Part shown: in pieces, positions 44,065 through 52,233 of the stretch
Layout of the letters: the number at the start of each line of letters is the position of its first letter
Position numbering within the stretch: the stretch's first letter is position 1
NCBI RefSeq assembly: GCF_033100395.1
Contig: NZ_JAWLVJ010000005.1
Location: 124,001-188,000 of the forward strand
Reading direction: 5' to 3'
Origin: Terasakiella sp033100395
GTDB lineage: Bacteria; Pseudomonadota; Alphaproteobacteria; Rhodospirillales; Terasakiellaceae
Length of the DNA: 64,000 bases
The notes under the pieces: generated by a model
Databases searched by the model: none
Told to the model about the DNA's origin: nothing
The model's input: only the letters and a program-made list of their open reading frames with translations
Translations under genes and position numbers: made by a program

Positions 44065-44460
44065 TTACAGTCCTTCCTGTGCGCGGAGCAATTGTTTCTG
44101 TACTTCGTCGGCCAACCCAATACCGCCTGATTTTGAAAGCGATTTACCGTATTCAGTCACAAGCATGGATTGCCACATTTTTTCAGCATGACCGCCGCTG
44201 AACGGTTCTTCGGCTTCGATGCCTTCAAACATGGGCTGCAGCATCTGGCTTAAGAACTGGGCTTCAAACTCTTCAGCTGTTTCGCGGATTTTGCGTTTCT
44301 GCATGGCTTCGGTAAATGACGGGTCTGTCATTTGTTTGGCCGTCAGGGCAGCAAAATTGTTCTGGCCGTTCTGGTTTTGACTAGCAGACAGTTTTGTCTG
44401 TGACTGGGCCTGTTGATAGAGCATCTGGCCCTGGCTCATGATACTAAGGTCGCTCATCAC
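44065..44460 (-). CDS. flgJ: FlgJ-like rod-binding protein
   Basis: 131 residues containing only the rod-binding half of FlgJ: FEAQFLSQMLQPMFEGIEAEEPFSGGHAEKMW, then YGKSLSKSGGIGLADEVQKQL. The muramidase domain of enterobacterial FlgJ is absent, as usual in alphaproteobacteria. It assists rod assembly in the periplasm. Start overlaps flgI stop as ATGA; two bases separate it from the FlgN-like gene. Confidence 0.85.
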   Translation of the reverse strand: MMSDLSIMSQGQMLYQQAQSQTKLSASQNQNGQNNFAALTAKQMTDPSFTEAMQKRKIRETAEEFEAQFLSQMLQPMFEGIEAEEPFSGGHAEKMWQSMLVTEYGKSLSKSGGIGLADEVQKQLLRAQEGL

Positions 44461-45635
44461 ATCACCTCGATTTTTGCTTGAAGGGCACCGGCGGATTTAA
44501 TCGCCTGCAAGATGGTGATCAGATCACGTGGGCCAATACCCAGTGCGTTCAGACCGTTGACCAGTTCCTGCAGGGAAACACCGTCATCCAGAACGGTCAG
44601 TTTGTTATCGCCACCTTCATCAATGTCGGCAGTGGTGCGATCCACAGTTTCAGTTGTACCTGCTTCGGCAAAGGGGCCGGGCTGGGAAACCTGTTTGGCT
44701 TCGGTGATGCGGATGGTCAGGTTGCCTTGTGCAATCGCAACTGTGCTGATGCGGACATCTTCACCCATCACGATGGTGCCTGTGGTTTCATCAATCACCA
44801 CACGGGCCATTTGATCCGGTTCGACACGTAATTGTTCAATATCTGTCAGCAGATTGACCACATTGCCTTCATAGCTGTCCGGGATGTCCAGCTGGACAGT
44901 ACCAGGATCAGTCGGGCGTGAGGCGTTGGTGCCAAGGAAAGCGTTGATGGCTTGTGAAATGCGGCGTGCTGTTGTGAAATCCGGGTTACGCAGAGATACT
45001 TTAACATCATCCATTTCTGCCATTTCAAAGGCGAGTTCACGTTCGATGATTGCGCCGTTTGCGATACGACCAGATGTGGGAACACCTTTGGTTACAGTCT
45101 CGGCATTCCCGGCAGCAGTAAAACCACCGACAGCCAGTTGGCCCTGGGCAACGGCATAAACTTCACCGTCCGCACCGATCAGCGGGGTGACAAGCAGTGT
45201 ACCGCCAAGGAGGCTATCTGCATCACCCAATGCGCTGACAGTGACATCAATGCGTGAGCCTTGACGTGCAAATGGTTTCAAGGCAGCTGTTACCATCACT
45301 GCGGCAACGTTATCACTGTCCAGTCCATCTTCGGTTGGTTTCACACCCAGACGTTCCAGCATGGACAGCAAGCTTTGTTTGGTGAAGTGACCATCTGCAA
45401 GCCCGTCGCCTGTGCCGTTTAGGCCGACAACGAGGCCGTAGCCGACAAGCATGTTGTCGCGCACACCTTCAAAGGTCACGATATCTTTGATACGAGAAGA
45501 AGCATTTGCTTCTGTAGCACTTAACAAAAGACCAAAGGCGATCAGGAGGCCAAGGCCTGCCTTGATGCTGATGTCTTTCGCGCTCTTAAGCGCCTCGTTG
45601 GTTCTCTTTATGACGGCAGTCATTTGTTTTCTCAT
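44457..45635 (-). CDS. flgI: Flagellar P-ring protein FlgI
   Basis: 392 residues. A signal peptide (about residues 24-46, hydrophobic LGLLIAFGLLLSA then ANA) exports it to the periplasm. SSRIKDIVTFEGVRDNMLVGYGLVVGLNGTGD and later PGTVQLDIPDSYEGN, ISTVAIAQGNLTIRI, ALGIGPRDLITILQAIKSAGALQAKIEVM are FlgI signatures. An ATG four codons into the frame is an alternative start. Driven by the sigma-54 promoter at 45697-45711, and first gene of flgI-J-N-K-L. Confidence 0.95.
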   Translation of the reverse strand: MRKQMTAVIKRTNEALKSAKDISIKAGLGLLIAFGLLLSATEANASSRIKDIVTFEGVRDNMLVGYGLVVGLNGTGDGLADGHFTKQSLLSMLERLGVKPTEDGLDSDNVAAVMVTAALKPFARQGSRIDVTVSALGDADSLLGGTLLVTPLIGADGEVYAVAQGQLAVGGFTAAGNAETVTKGVPTSGRIANGAIIERELAFEMAEMDDVKVSLRNPDFTTARRISQAINAFLGTNASRPTDPGTVQLDIPDSYEGNVVNLLTDIEQLRVEPDQMARVVIDETTGTIVMGEDVRISTVAIAQGNLTIRITEAKQVSQPGPFAEAGTTETVDRTTADIDEGGDNKLTVLDDGVSLQELVNGLNALGIGPRDLITILQAIKSAGALQAKIEVM

Positions 45636-45696
45636 CTGTTAGCCGTTTAAAAATAGGTGGCTTTCTTTGAAGCCGATATTTGTTAGTAGTTATTAA

Positions 45697-45711
45697 GCAA
45701 GGACAATGCCA
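45697..45711 (-). promoter_or_regulatory. Sigma-54 promoter of flgI
   Basis: Minus strand TGGCATTGTCCTTGC followed by T matches TGGCAC-N5-TTGCT with one change. Predicted start near 45685, 50 bases before the flgI start. A GGCA-N5-TGCC box is centred 126 bp upstream. Confidence 0.8.
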
Positions 45712-45757
45712 AAAAATGAAATTAATAAAAGCGTTTAAATACAAAGGTTTAAATAAT

Positions 45758-45782
45758 ATGAGCGAAGCGGATTTGAACCGCC
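45758..45782 (-). other. tRNA T-arm-like fragment (no complete tRNA)
   Basis: On the minus strand GGCGG-TTCAAAT-CCGCT forms a five-pair stem with a seven-base canonical T-loop, followed by a seven-base strand TCGCTCA where an acceptor arm would be. No matching 5' acceptor strand, D-arm or anticodon arm lies upstream. It may be a tRNA 3' remnant, a former attachment site, or chance. Confidence 0.3.
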
Positions 45783-45804
45783 GTCCGGTCTTTCTTGCCT
45801 CTGC

Positions 45805-45817
45805 GGCAAAATGTGCC
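45805..45817. promoter_or_regulatory. Putative enhancer (UAS) box for the flgI sigma-54 promoter
   Basis: GGCAAAATGTGCC, a GGCA-N5-TGCC dyad nearly identical to the fliK box (GGCAAATAGTGCC). It is flanked by a further inverted repeat, TTTCTTGCC at 45791-45799 and GGCAAGAAA at 45819-45827. Centre is at -126 relative to the predicted flgI start. Confidence 0.62.
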
Positions 45818-45824
45818 GGGCAAG

Positions 45825-45855
45825 AAAAAAGGGATGCCATATAGATGGTATCCCT
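45825..45855 (-). terminator. Intrinsic terminator of the second flgE-like gene
   Basis: Minus-strand stem of eleven pairs (45845-45855 with 45830-45840, one G-T pair) and loop of four, followed by six T at 45830-45825. It starts 37 bases after the stop of the upstream gene. Confidence 0.82.
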
Positions 45856-45891
45856 TTCCTCTAAATACAGTGTTAACTTGACCTGGAATTT

Positions 45892-47541
45892 TTAGGCTTT
45901 GAGATCGCGTGCGACCTCCGTCATTTCATCCACGGTCTTGATGACGGTGGAGGCGGTGTTGTAGGCATTCTGGGTGACGATCATCTTGGTGAATTCATCT
46001 TCCAGATTAACGTTGGAAATTTCACGCGCATTGGCAACAAAGACGCCTGCGCCTTGTCCGCTGGCTGTTCGAACGACCATTTCGCCAGCATTCGGATCGT
46101 ATTTATAGACATTACCGTTGACGGGATCCAAGGCATCTGGATTGGTAAAGGTTGCCAGCGGAAGCTTGTAGATCGGACGCTGTGTCGCATCAGAAAAGCG
46201 TCCGATCATTTCTCCATCCTGATTGAAGGAAAAACTGGTGAGACGGGCGTCTGATCGACCATTATAGTCGTAACTGACTTCGGCAATTTGACCAGACGCA
46301 TAGTTGGTGATTTTGGAAATATCCAATGCGAATGATGGGCCACCTGTATCGGCAATATTTACGGATAGGGGGGATGCGAGGGTCCCGTCACCGTTAAAGG
46401 TCAGTTGCAGGCGGTTTGGTGTTGTATCTGAATCAATAGCTATCGCCGTGCCATTTGAATCGAATACTTCCATTGTCCAATTGTTGTCAATTTGTTGAGA
46501 TTTTACCCCGTCAATGGTTGTGCCGGTAACGGTGATACCTGTACCCGCAACTTGGGTTATGGATGACGTATCAAGTGTGAATGTTGCTCCGTCAGTGGCG
46601 GTTGTGGCAACCGTCAGAGATGTTGGTGATACGATTGCCCCGGTTGCTGGGTCAAAGGTGACGGTCTCTGAATTTAACTGGGTGGAACCTTCCAAAACGC
46701 GCAGCGTCCATGTATTCGTCGCCGTCGCGACGGGTGTTTTTGTCCATTCCAGCGTGACATCCTGCTCAAAGCCTTGTGTGTTGTACAGAGTTATGTCTTG
46801 AGTGTACATGGCATTGTCAGCCGCACCTGAATCGACATTCCAGTTCGGCGTAACGGTGTTGGTTTGGTTTCCCAGAATATAATTGGTGAACTTCAATTGA
46901 TAACTCTGGAGATCGCCATTGGAATCATAGGCTTTGATAAACGTAGATTCATTGTAGTTAGGCGCAGAATCAGAAGGCAGGTTGATGCCAAGCTCAGCCG
47001 TTGTCGTAGCCTCACCATTTGTGGTGAATGCTTCAGGGTCAATCCGCAAGGATTGCAGGCTGCCAGCATCGGTCGGAAAAGTTTCGCCATCGGCATTTAC
47101 AGGCCAGCCCTGAACGTAATAGCCGTTTTTGTCCACCAGATAGCCTTCACGAGATGTGACGGTATTTCCACCGACTGTGATCGTGATTTCGTCACCCAAT
47201 GCCTGTTCCATCATCCCGTCACGGCCATAATAGCTTGTGCCGCTGCCGTCAATTTCGGAATTTAACATGAAAAAACCAGACCCATTGATGGCAACATCAT
47301 AGTTGCTGTCACTTGCAAGGATACCACCTTGTTGACTGATTAAGGAGCGCGAAACCGCCCTTACCCCGCCAATATCACGGTTGTGATCATAGGTCTGGGC
47401 AAGCATCGTCGAGAAATTCGTCTCTGTTCGCTTGTAACCGCCGGTGTTCAGGTTGGCCACGTTCAAACCGATGACTTCAAGCTTTTTGCTCTGTGCCATC
47501 ATGGCCCCGACGGCAGGTGCGAATTGTCCTAGTAAACTCAT
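45892..47541 (-). CDS. Second FlgE-like hook/basal-body protein
   Basis: 549 residues, FlgE/F/G family. The N-terminus (KLEVIGLNVANLNTGGYKRTETNFSTML) is a variant of the rod/hook helix and starts unusually with MSLLGQFAPAVGAMMAQ. SNYDVAINGSGFFML, NGYYVQGWPVNADGE and a C-terminal EISNVNLEDEFTKMIVTQNAYNTASTVIKTVDEM follow. It differs clearly from the canonical FlgE at 1-692, which is in the fliK operon. It has its own sigma-54 promoter and terminator, so it is transcribed alone. It may be an alternative hook subunit or an added junction protein. Confidence 0.85.
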   Translation of the reverse strand: MSLLGQFAPAVGAMMAQSKKLEVIGLNVANLNTGGYKRTETNFSTMLAQTYDHNRDIGGVRAVSRSLISQQGGILASDSNYDVAINGSGFFMLNSEIDGSGTSYYGRDGMMEQALGDEITITVGGNTVTSREGYLVDKNGYYVQGWPVNADGETFPTDAGSLQSLRIDPEAFTTNGEATTTAELGINLPSDSAPNYNESTFIKAYDSNGDLQSYQLKFTNYILGNQTNTVTPNWNVDSGAADNAMYTQDITLYNTQGFEQDVTLEWTKTPVATATNTWTLRVLEGSTQLNSETVTFDPATGAIVSPTSLTVATTATDGATFTLDTSSITQVAGTGITVTGTTIDGVKSQQIDNNWTMEVFDSNGTAIAIDSDTTPNRLQLTFNGDGTLASPLSVNIADTGGPSFALDISKITNYASGQIAEVSYDYNGRSDARLTSFSFNQDGEMIGRFSDATQRPIYKLPLATFTNPDALDPVNGNVYKYDPNAGEMVVRTASGQGAGVFVANAREISNVNLEDEFTKMIVTQNAYNTASTVIKTVDEMTEVARDLKA

Positions 47542-47599
47542 CGCATTACCTCGTTGGTTAAAGTTAACACTGTGGGTACAATGACCCGCAATTATTTAA

Positions 47600-47614
47600 G
47601 CAACGTTTGTGCCA
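47600..47614 (-). promoter_or_regulatory. Sigma-54 promoter of the second flgE-like gene
   Basis: Minus strand TGGCACAAACGTTGC followed by T matches TGGCAC-N5-TTGCT exactly. Predicted start near 47588, 47 bases before the ATG. Unlike the other three sigma-54 promoters in the window, I see no GGCA-N5-TGCC box about 128 bp upstream. Confidence 0.82.
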
Positions 47615-47704
47615 CATTTTAAGTTATTGAAATTAATGGGTTTTGATTGTTGTGTGGTGGGTTGGGGACTGGGTAAAACTGGAGTTGTGGAAAAAAATAC
47701 CGAG

Positions 47705-48910
47705 TTATTTTTGCAGGGTCGCAAGGAAATTTACAATCGGAGTACTGATTGACCTGAATGTATGAGTGTTTTCATATGTTGTTGTTGTTTCTTCAATCAT
47801 GTTTTGCGCGTCATCTGGTGTTTCAAGCAGATGGTTTATGTGTTTAATGATTTTACTGTCGTCAAGGTCAAGCATATGCACATTGGGGGAATAGTGAACG
47901 TTCATCACGCTATTAAACTGTGAAGCTACCAAGCTTTTATTGGCCATTGCGTAATAGGGCCGGAAAATTACAGCTTCATCCATAATGTTGTCTGACAGAG
48001 AAATCTTGCTGTCTTTCATGACCTCAATGGATTGCTGATAGTTGATTGGTTCATGAAAGGTGGCGTGGGGGTTTAGTTTGCGAAATCTATCGCTGAAGGT
48101 ACCGTAATAGTGGATGTCTTTGATACGCAACTTGCTGAACAGTTGCATACGGCGTTTGGTTCGAACACGATGATCTATTGATTTGATGAAGGCAGCTCCC
48201 CAATCTGTATCAAGCTGAAAGGGAAGCTCAATAGATTGGAGGAAATTTTTGCCAGCTTTGTAGAGGTCTGACTTGTGAAAAAGTAGATTTTCTTCCAGTT
48301 GTTGAATGCCTTTAATGAAGTGATTGTCAGTGATGCCGATCGTTTGTGCAAATTCTTTGGTGCTGAGGAGGTCGTCCACACGCCCTATAAAGCTGGCATT
48401 CTGGCTTCTGTCCTTAAAGGCAGGCGCACGATGATCAACATTGGACCCACCATGGGGGAACAGGATAATGTTGGCGGGTGCGACACCATAGTCAAGCAAG
48501 ATTTCTTTGTGACTTTCTGCCATGACGGCATGATAAAAATTTTTATAATTTTGAAAATTTTTGATGACATATGGCAAAACACTGGCCGGATGATCCAAAT
48601 AGATGCCGATAACAGGGCATTCCACGACATCAAGGAATTGAGTGTCTCCGGCTGTCATATAAGGCATAAAGTTAAAAGTAATAATGCTTTTTGGAGATTT
48701 TTGTTTTTGGCTGGCATATGAGATTAAATCATTGCCAATCTTAGTGAAAGGGGCTGCTGCGATGGCTTTTTCGTTGTGGTGCTGCAGACCTTCGCATATA
48801 TCTTCGGCTACAATTTGCCAATATGTTCTGTTATCATTTTGAACATTGTCATTTCCATATTTGGCCATTTGGGTCATGAAAAAGTTTAATTTGTTAAAGT
48901 CAATTTCCAT
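47705..48910 (-). CDS. Putative glycosyltransferase (CgeB-like GT-B)
   Basis: 401 residues from the ATG at 48910; an extension back to 48973 would need TTG. The N-terminal half has ITFNFMPYM, VIGIYLDHPASVLP and NIILFPHGGSN, and the second half has ASFIGRVDD, IHYYGTFSDRFRKLN, SIEVMKDSKISLSDN and FRPYYAMANKSLVASQFN, the order seen in CgeB/GT1-type transferases where a nucleotide-sugar binds between two Rossmann domains. No membrane segment. It lies between the flgE-like gene and fliX and may glycosylate flagellar parts. Family call is by pattern. Confidence 0.55.
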   Translation of the reverse strand: MEIDFNKLNFFMTQMAKYGNDNVQNDNRTYWQIVAEDICEGLQHHNEKAIAAAPFTKIGNDLISYASQKQKSPKSIITFNFMPYMTAGDTQFLDVVECPVIGIYLDHPASVLPYVIKNFQNYKNFYHAVMAESHKEILLDYGVAPANIILFPHGGSNVDHRAPAFKDRSQNASFIGRVDDLLSTKEFAQTIGITDNHFIKGIQQLEENLLFHKSDLYKAGKNFLQSIELPFQLDTDWGAAFIKSIDHRVRTKRRMQLFSKLRIKDIHYYGTFSDRFRKLNPHATFHEPINYQQSIEVMKDSKISLSDNIMDEAVIFRPYYAMANKSLVASQFNSVMNVHYSPNVHMLDLDDSKIIKHINHLLETPDDAQNMIEETTTTYENTHTFRSISTPIVNFLATLQK

Positions 48911-49007
48911 ATTAAAATACTTTAGCCTGTACCTGTTGATTTTATATTGTACAGTTGGTGCAGCACTGAACAAGCGTGTTCATGCATAATAAAGTACTGG
49001 AGGAAAA

Positions 49008-49439
49008 ATGAAAATATCAAACGTCGGGCCGACTAAACAGCTTTCGTCCAGTGCAAAAAAGTCAAAAGCACAGGGAAGCGGTAACTTCGCTTCGCATCTG
49101 GGGAAATCTTCCGGGTCAGAAGGCCATACGGAAATAATGGAAACGCCGCCTGTGGCTTCCATGGATTCTATCCTGGCACTTCAGGAAGTTGGTGATAGCA
49201 CCGAAGAAGAACATCGCCGCGCCCTTTATCAGCGCGGGGAAGATATTCTGGATCGCTTGAGCGAGATCCAACGTGAGATTTTAAGTGGGGCCATTTCGGT
49301 TGAACGCTTGCAAAATCTTGCTCACCTGTTGCGCAGCCGTCGTCAGACGGTGGATGACCCGCGTCTGGCCCAGATTATTGACGAGATTGAACTGCGCGCG
49401 GAGGTGGAAATTGCAAAATGGGGACGTTCCCAGAAATAG
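49008..49439 (+). CDS. fliX: Flagellar assembly regulator FliX
   Basis: 143 residues. The C-terminal half holds the FliX signature: RRALYQRGEDILDRLSEIQREILSG, then LQNLAHLLRSRRQTVDDPRLAQIIDEIELRAEVEIAK. GGAGG lies before the ATG. In Caulobacter FliX controls the sigma-54 activator FlbD in response to early flagellar assembly. That fits the sigma-54 promoters with conserved upstream boxes in this window. Confidence 0.9.
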   Translation: MKISNVGPTKQLSSSAKKSKAQGSGNFASHLGKSSGSEGHTEIMETPPVASMDSILALQEVGDSTEEEHRRALYQRGEDILDRLSEIQREILSGAISVERLQNLAHLLRSRRQTVDDPRLAQIIDEIELRAEVEIAKWGRSQK

Positions 49440-49585
49440 AAATCAGGTATGATTTTTCATACTTCTATTAATTCTGGGCAATAAACTTGCCCAAAACTGT
49501 CGAAAACCTCTTGCGAATATAGACGACACTCCTTATATTGCGGCGCAATTTAAAAGGGCTGGCCTTGCGTAAAGGAATAGTGGGG

Positions 49586-50002
49586 ATGAACGTCACATTG
49601 GCGCATGATTACAAACCTTCCGATAGCGAAGAGTTTATGAACGATCAGATGCAGGAATATTTCCGCCAGAAATTGTTGGCTTGGAAAGATGAACTGATCC
49701 GTGAATCAAACGAAACACTTGAACACCTGCAACACGAAAATAACCAGGCACCGGACTTGGCAGACCGCGCATCTATGGAAACAGATCGTGCGCTTGAACT
49801 GCGTACCCGTGATCGCGCCCGCAAGCTGATCAACAAGATCGACGCGGCGCTGGAACGTATTGATGAAGGGACATACGGTTACTGCGAAGAAACGGAAGAA
49901 CCAATCGGCATCCGTCGTCTGGAAGCCCGTCCAATTGCGACGCTGAGTATCGAAGCTCAGGAACGTCACGAACGTCTGGAAAAAACCCACCGTGATGACT
50001 AA
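49586..50002 (+). CDS. dksA: RNA polymerase-binding transcription factor DksA (single-cysteine form)
   Basis: 138 residues from the ATG at 49586 (GTGGGG upstream). The frame extends 16 codons further but that part is not DksA-like. Coiled-coil with DLADRASMETDRALELRTRDRARKL carrying the tip acidic residues, then GTYGYCEETEEPIGIRRLEARPIATLSIEAQERHE. Of the four zinc-binding cysteines only the first remains; the others are Thr, Ser and Ala. Such zinc-free DksA is known from alphaproteobacteria, for example Rhodobacter. Ends in a strong terminator. Confidence 0.9.
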   Translation: MNVTLAHDYKPSDSEEFMNDQMQEYFRQKLLAWKDELIRESNETLEHLQHENNQAPDLADRASMETDRALELRTRDRARKLINKIDAALERIDEGTYGYCEETEEPIGIRRLEARPIATLSIEAQERHERLEKTHRDD

Positions 50003-50046
50003 GCAAGGCTTGGGCGACGACTGATCGGGTTTAAACGGAATTTTAG

Positions 50047-50079
50047 AAAAGCGGTGACTGAAAGGTTGCCGCTTTTTTT
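50047..50079 (+). terminator. Intrinsic terminator of dksA
   Basis: Stem of about 12 pairs (50047-50058 with 50065-50076, two G-T pairs, loop TGAAAG), followed by a run of T to 50079, 45 bases after the dksA stop. Confidence 0.85.
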
Positions 50080-50132
50080 GTTCTGTGTATCTTTGTTTTA
50101 AAATTGGATCACGTTGAAGGAATTTTAAGCCC

Positions 50133-51272
50133 ATGGCGATTAAACCCTATGCAAGACCGGATGTGCGCGAAAGCGATATTGATGCCCTGTGTGATGTGCT
50201 GCGCAGCCAGTTTCTGACGACAGGTCCCAAGGTGCCGGAACTGGAAGAACGGTTTTTGGCCTTGGTTCAGAGTCAAGAGGCCGTGGCTTGCAGTAATGGC
50301 ACCACGGCGCTGCATCTTGCGTCGCTTGCGATTGGGTTGAAGCCAGGGGACAAAGTGATCGTTCCTGCCCTGACATTTCTGGCCACTGCAAATGCAGTGC
50401 GCATGTGTGGCGCAGATGTGGTTTTTTGTGATGTGGATCCAGAGACCGGGATCATGCGTCTGGATGATTTAAAGGGTGCGGAAAAAAGTGCCGGGGGTCC
50501 CATCAAGGCGGTCTTCCCGGTACATATCGGCGGACATTGCGCGGATATGAAAGCGATCTCGGATTATGCCCGCAAAAAAAGCTGGTTGATCGTTGAAGAT
50601 GCCTGTCACGCGCTGGGAGGGACCAATCATGGGCATCCGGTTGGTGCGTGTGGTTATAGTGATCTGGCCTGCTTTTCCCTTCATGCGACCAAGAGCTTTA
50701 CGGCCTGTGAGGGTGGGGTGGTGACCACTAATAATCCTGATTATGCAGAGCGGATGCGCACCCTTCGAAATCATGGGATGCAACGTGACCCACAGGCAGG
50801 CCCCTGGGCTTATGAGATGAATGAACTTGGCTATAACTATCGCCTGACTGATGTGCAGGCTGCCCTTGGCATTTGTCAGATTGATCGCATGAAAGAAGTT
50901 GAGATCAGGCGCGGTGAAATCGTTGCGCAATATCGTACGGCGCTGGACGGTGTTTCAGACTGCCTCACATCCGTTCCCCCTACAGGTAATGGTGATCCGC
51001 TTTTGCATCTGTTTCAGGTGCTGATTGAATATGACCAACTGGGAAAAAGCCGCGCTCAGGTCATGAAAGAACTCATGGATCGTGGTGTAGGGACGCAGGT
51101 GCATTATATTCCTGTTGCCAACCAGCCTTATTATGTCGGTCTTTATGGGAAGTCAGATGTGAAAGGGGCGGACCGTTTTTATGAACGGGTTCTGGCCCTG
51201 CCCCTCTATTCCAGCCTGACAGATGAAGATGTCGCTGAAGTGATCCGTGCGGTTAAAGAAGTGGTTGCTTGA
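50133..51272 (+). CDS. pseC: PLP-dependent UDP-4-keto sugar aminotransferase PseC
   Basis: 379 residues, DegT/DnrJ/EryC1 family. AVACSNGTTALHLASLAIGL, VPALTFLATANAV, IVEDACHALGG (PLP Asp) and SLHATKSFTACEGGVV with the Schiff-base Lys are present. FLTTGPKVPELEERF, GLYGKSDVKGADRFYERVLALPLYSSLTDEDV are typical of PseC. It transfers an amino group to C4 of the PseB product. Its distance from pseB (12 kb) is unusual. The 3' end overlaps the convergent SMP-30-like gene by 20 bases. Confidence 0.86.
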   Translation: MAIKPYARPDVRESDIDALCDVLRSQFLTTGPKVPELEERFLALVQSQEAVACSNGTTALHLASLAIGLKPGDKVIVPALTFLATANAVRMCGADVVFCDVDPETGIMRLDDLKGAEKSAGGPIKAVFPVHIGGHCADMKAISDYARKKSWLIVEDACHALGGTNHGHPVGACGYSDLACFSLHATKSFTACEGGVVTTNNPDYAERMRTLRNHGMQRDPQAGPWAYEMNELGYNYRLTDVQAALGICQIDRMKEVEIRRGEIVAQYRTALDGVSDCLTSVPPTGNGDPLLHLFQVLIEYDQLGKSRAQVMKELMDRGVGTQVHYIPVANQPYYVGLYGKSDVKGADRFYERVLALPLYSSLTDEDVAEVIRAVKEVVA

Positions 51273-52128
51273 TTTTTAAGGCTTCCACTTTGTTATCCAT
51301 CATATAGGGCATGTAGAGCGTATCGCCATGGTTTGCGATATCGGCCAGGCCCGGCTTGAAGGTTGCGATCTTTTTAAAGGGCTGGCCTGGCGTGACGACA
51401 AACAGGTCGCCCGTGATCCAGTCGTTGATCAGGAATTGATCGCCCATTGCAACCACCCCATCCAGATTGCCCATATGTTCGGCGCCTTTCACAAGGGTGA
51501 TTTCTTTGCTGGTGAGATTGACTTTGTAAAGGGAGCCGGGTGTCTTGGTGGAAAAGTCATCCTGCATGTCGGTGCCCCAAGTCGCAATATAAAGGTCGTT
51601 GCCCTTGACCAGCAGGCCGTTGGGGTGCTGGATTTGATCGGATGCAAGCCAAAGCGACAGGCCTTTTTCTGTGACTTCATAGATGCCATGACCAACCATA
51701 TCGCTGATGAACACGCGTCCGTTATCTGTCGCGCTTAGGTCATTGAGGAATTTAGCGTTCGGTTCTTTGTGGGTTTTCACAATTTCACCGGTGGCAATTT
51801 CGATGACATGAATTTTATCAATGTCACTGACATAGAGCTTGTCTTTGGCAATCGCCATTCCTTTGGGCGCGTCCATACCTGTGGCCCATTTCTGCATCAC
51901 AATTTTGCCGTCTGCTGAAAGTTTGGAGATGTAGCCCTTGGCATTCTTTTCAGCAGGGCTTCCCGCGATATTGCTGACGAACAGGTGATTACTGCCTTTA
52001 TGAAAAATGACTGATTCAGGTTGTTCGAAACCTTGTTCGCTCCAGATCTCATTATCGGCGGCTACCGGGTTTGCAAAAAACAGAAAACCAGCCAGCAGGG
52101 AAAGTTTGAGGGGGGATTTGTTAAGCAT
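51253..52128 (-). CDS. Exported SMP-30/gluconolactonase-like beta-propeller protein
   Basis: 291 residues from the ATG at 52128, preceded by AAAGGAG. The signal peptide covers about residues 1-24 (LKLSLLAGFLFFANPVAADN), so the protein is periplasmic or exported. Repeated blades read like SMP-30/NHL propellers: GFEQPESVIFHKGSNHLFVSNI, APKGMAIAKDKLYVSDID, FLNDLSATDNGRVFISDM, HPNGLLVKGNDLYIATW. Possible lactonase or sugar-binding role, not proven. Divergent from the XRE regulator, which may control it. Confidence 0.72.
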   Translation of the reverse strand: MLNKSPLKLSLLAGFLFFANPVAADNEIWSEQGFEQPESVIFHKGSNHLFVSNIAGSPAEKNAKGYISKLSADGKIVMQKWATGMDAPKGMAIAKDKLYVSDIDKIHVIEIATGEIVKTHKEPNAKFLNDLSATDNGRVFISDMVGHGIYEVTEKGLSLWLASDQIQHPNGLLVKGNDLYIATWGTDMQDDFSTKTPGSLYKVNLTSKEITLVKGAEHMGNLDGVVAMGDQFLINDWITGDLFVVTPGQPFKKIATFKPGLADIANHGDTLYMPYMMDNKVEALKIKQPLL

Positions 52129-52233
52129 GTTTGTCTCCTTTAAAACTGAAAGAAGAATATTTATTTGATGCTTGAATTCATCTATAAATAAAAGAGTATT
52201 GTTTTTTGATACGTAATTGCCGAGGAAAGTATT

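Noticed and set aside
45700..45830. A complete tRNA gene
   Set aside because: Only a T-arm is seen. No matching acceptor strand, D-arm or anticodon arm could be found upstream.
45586..45840. Minus-strand frame between flgI and the second flgE
   Set aside because: It spans the terminator, enhancer box, sigma-54 promoter and the flgI start, so it is not a gene.
49448..49463. Small hairpin after fliX as a terminator
   Set aside because: The six-pair stem is weak and no T-run follows, so read-through into dksA is possible.
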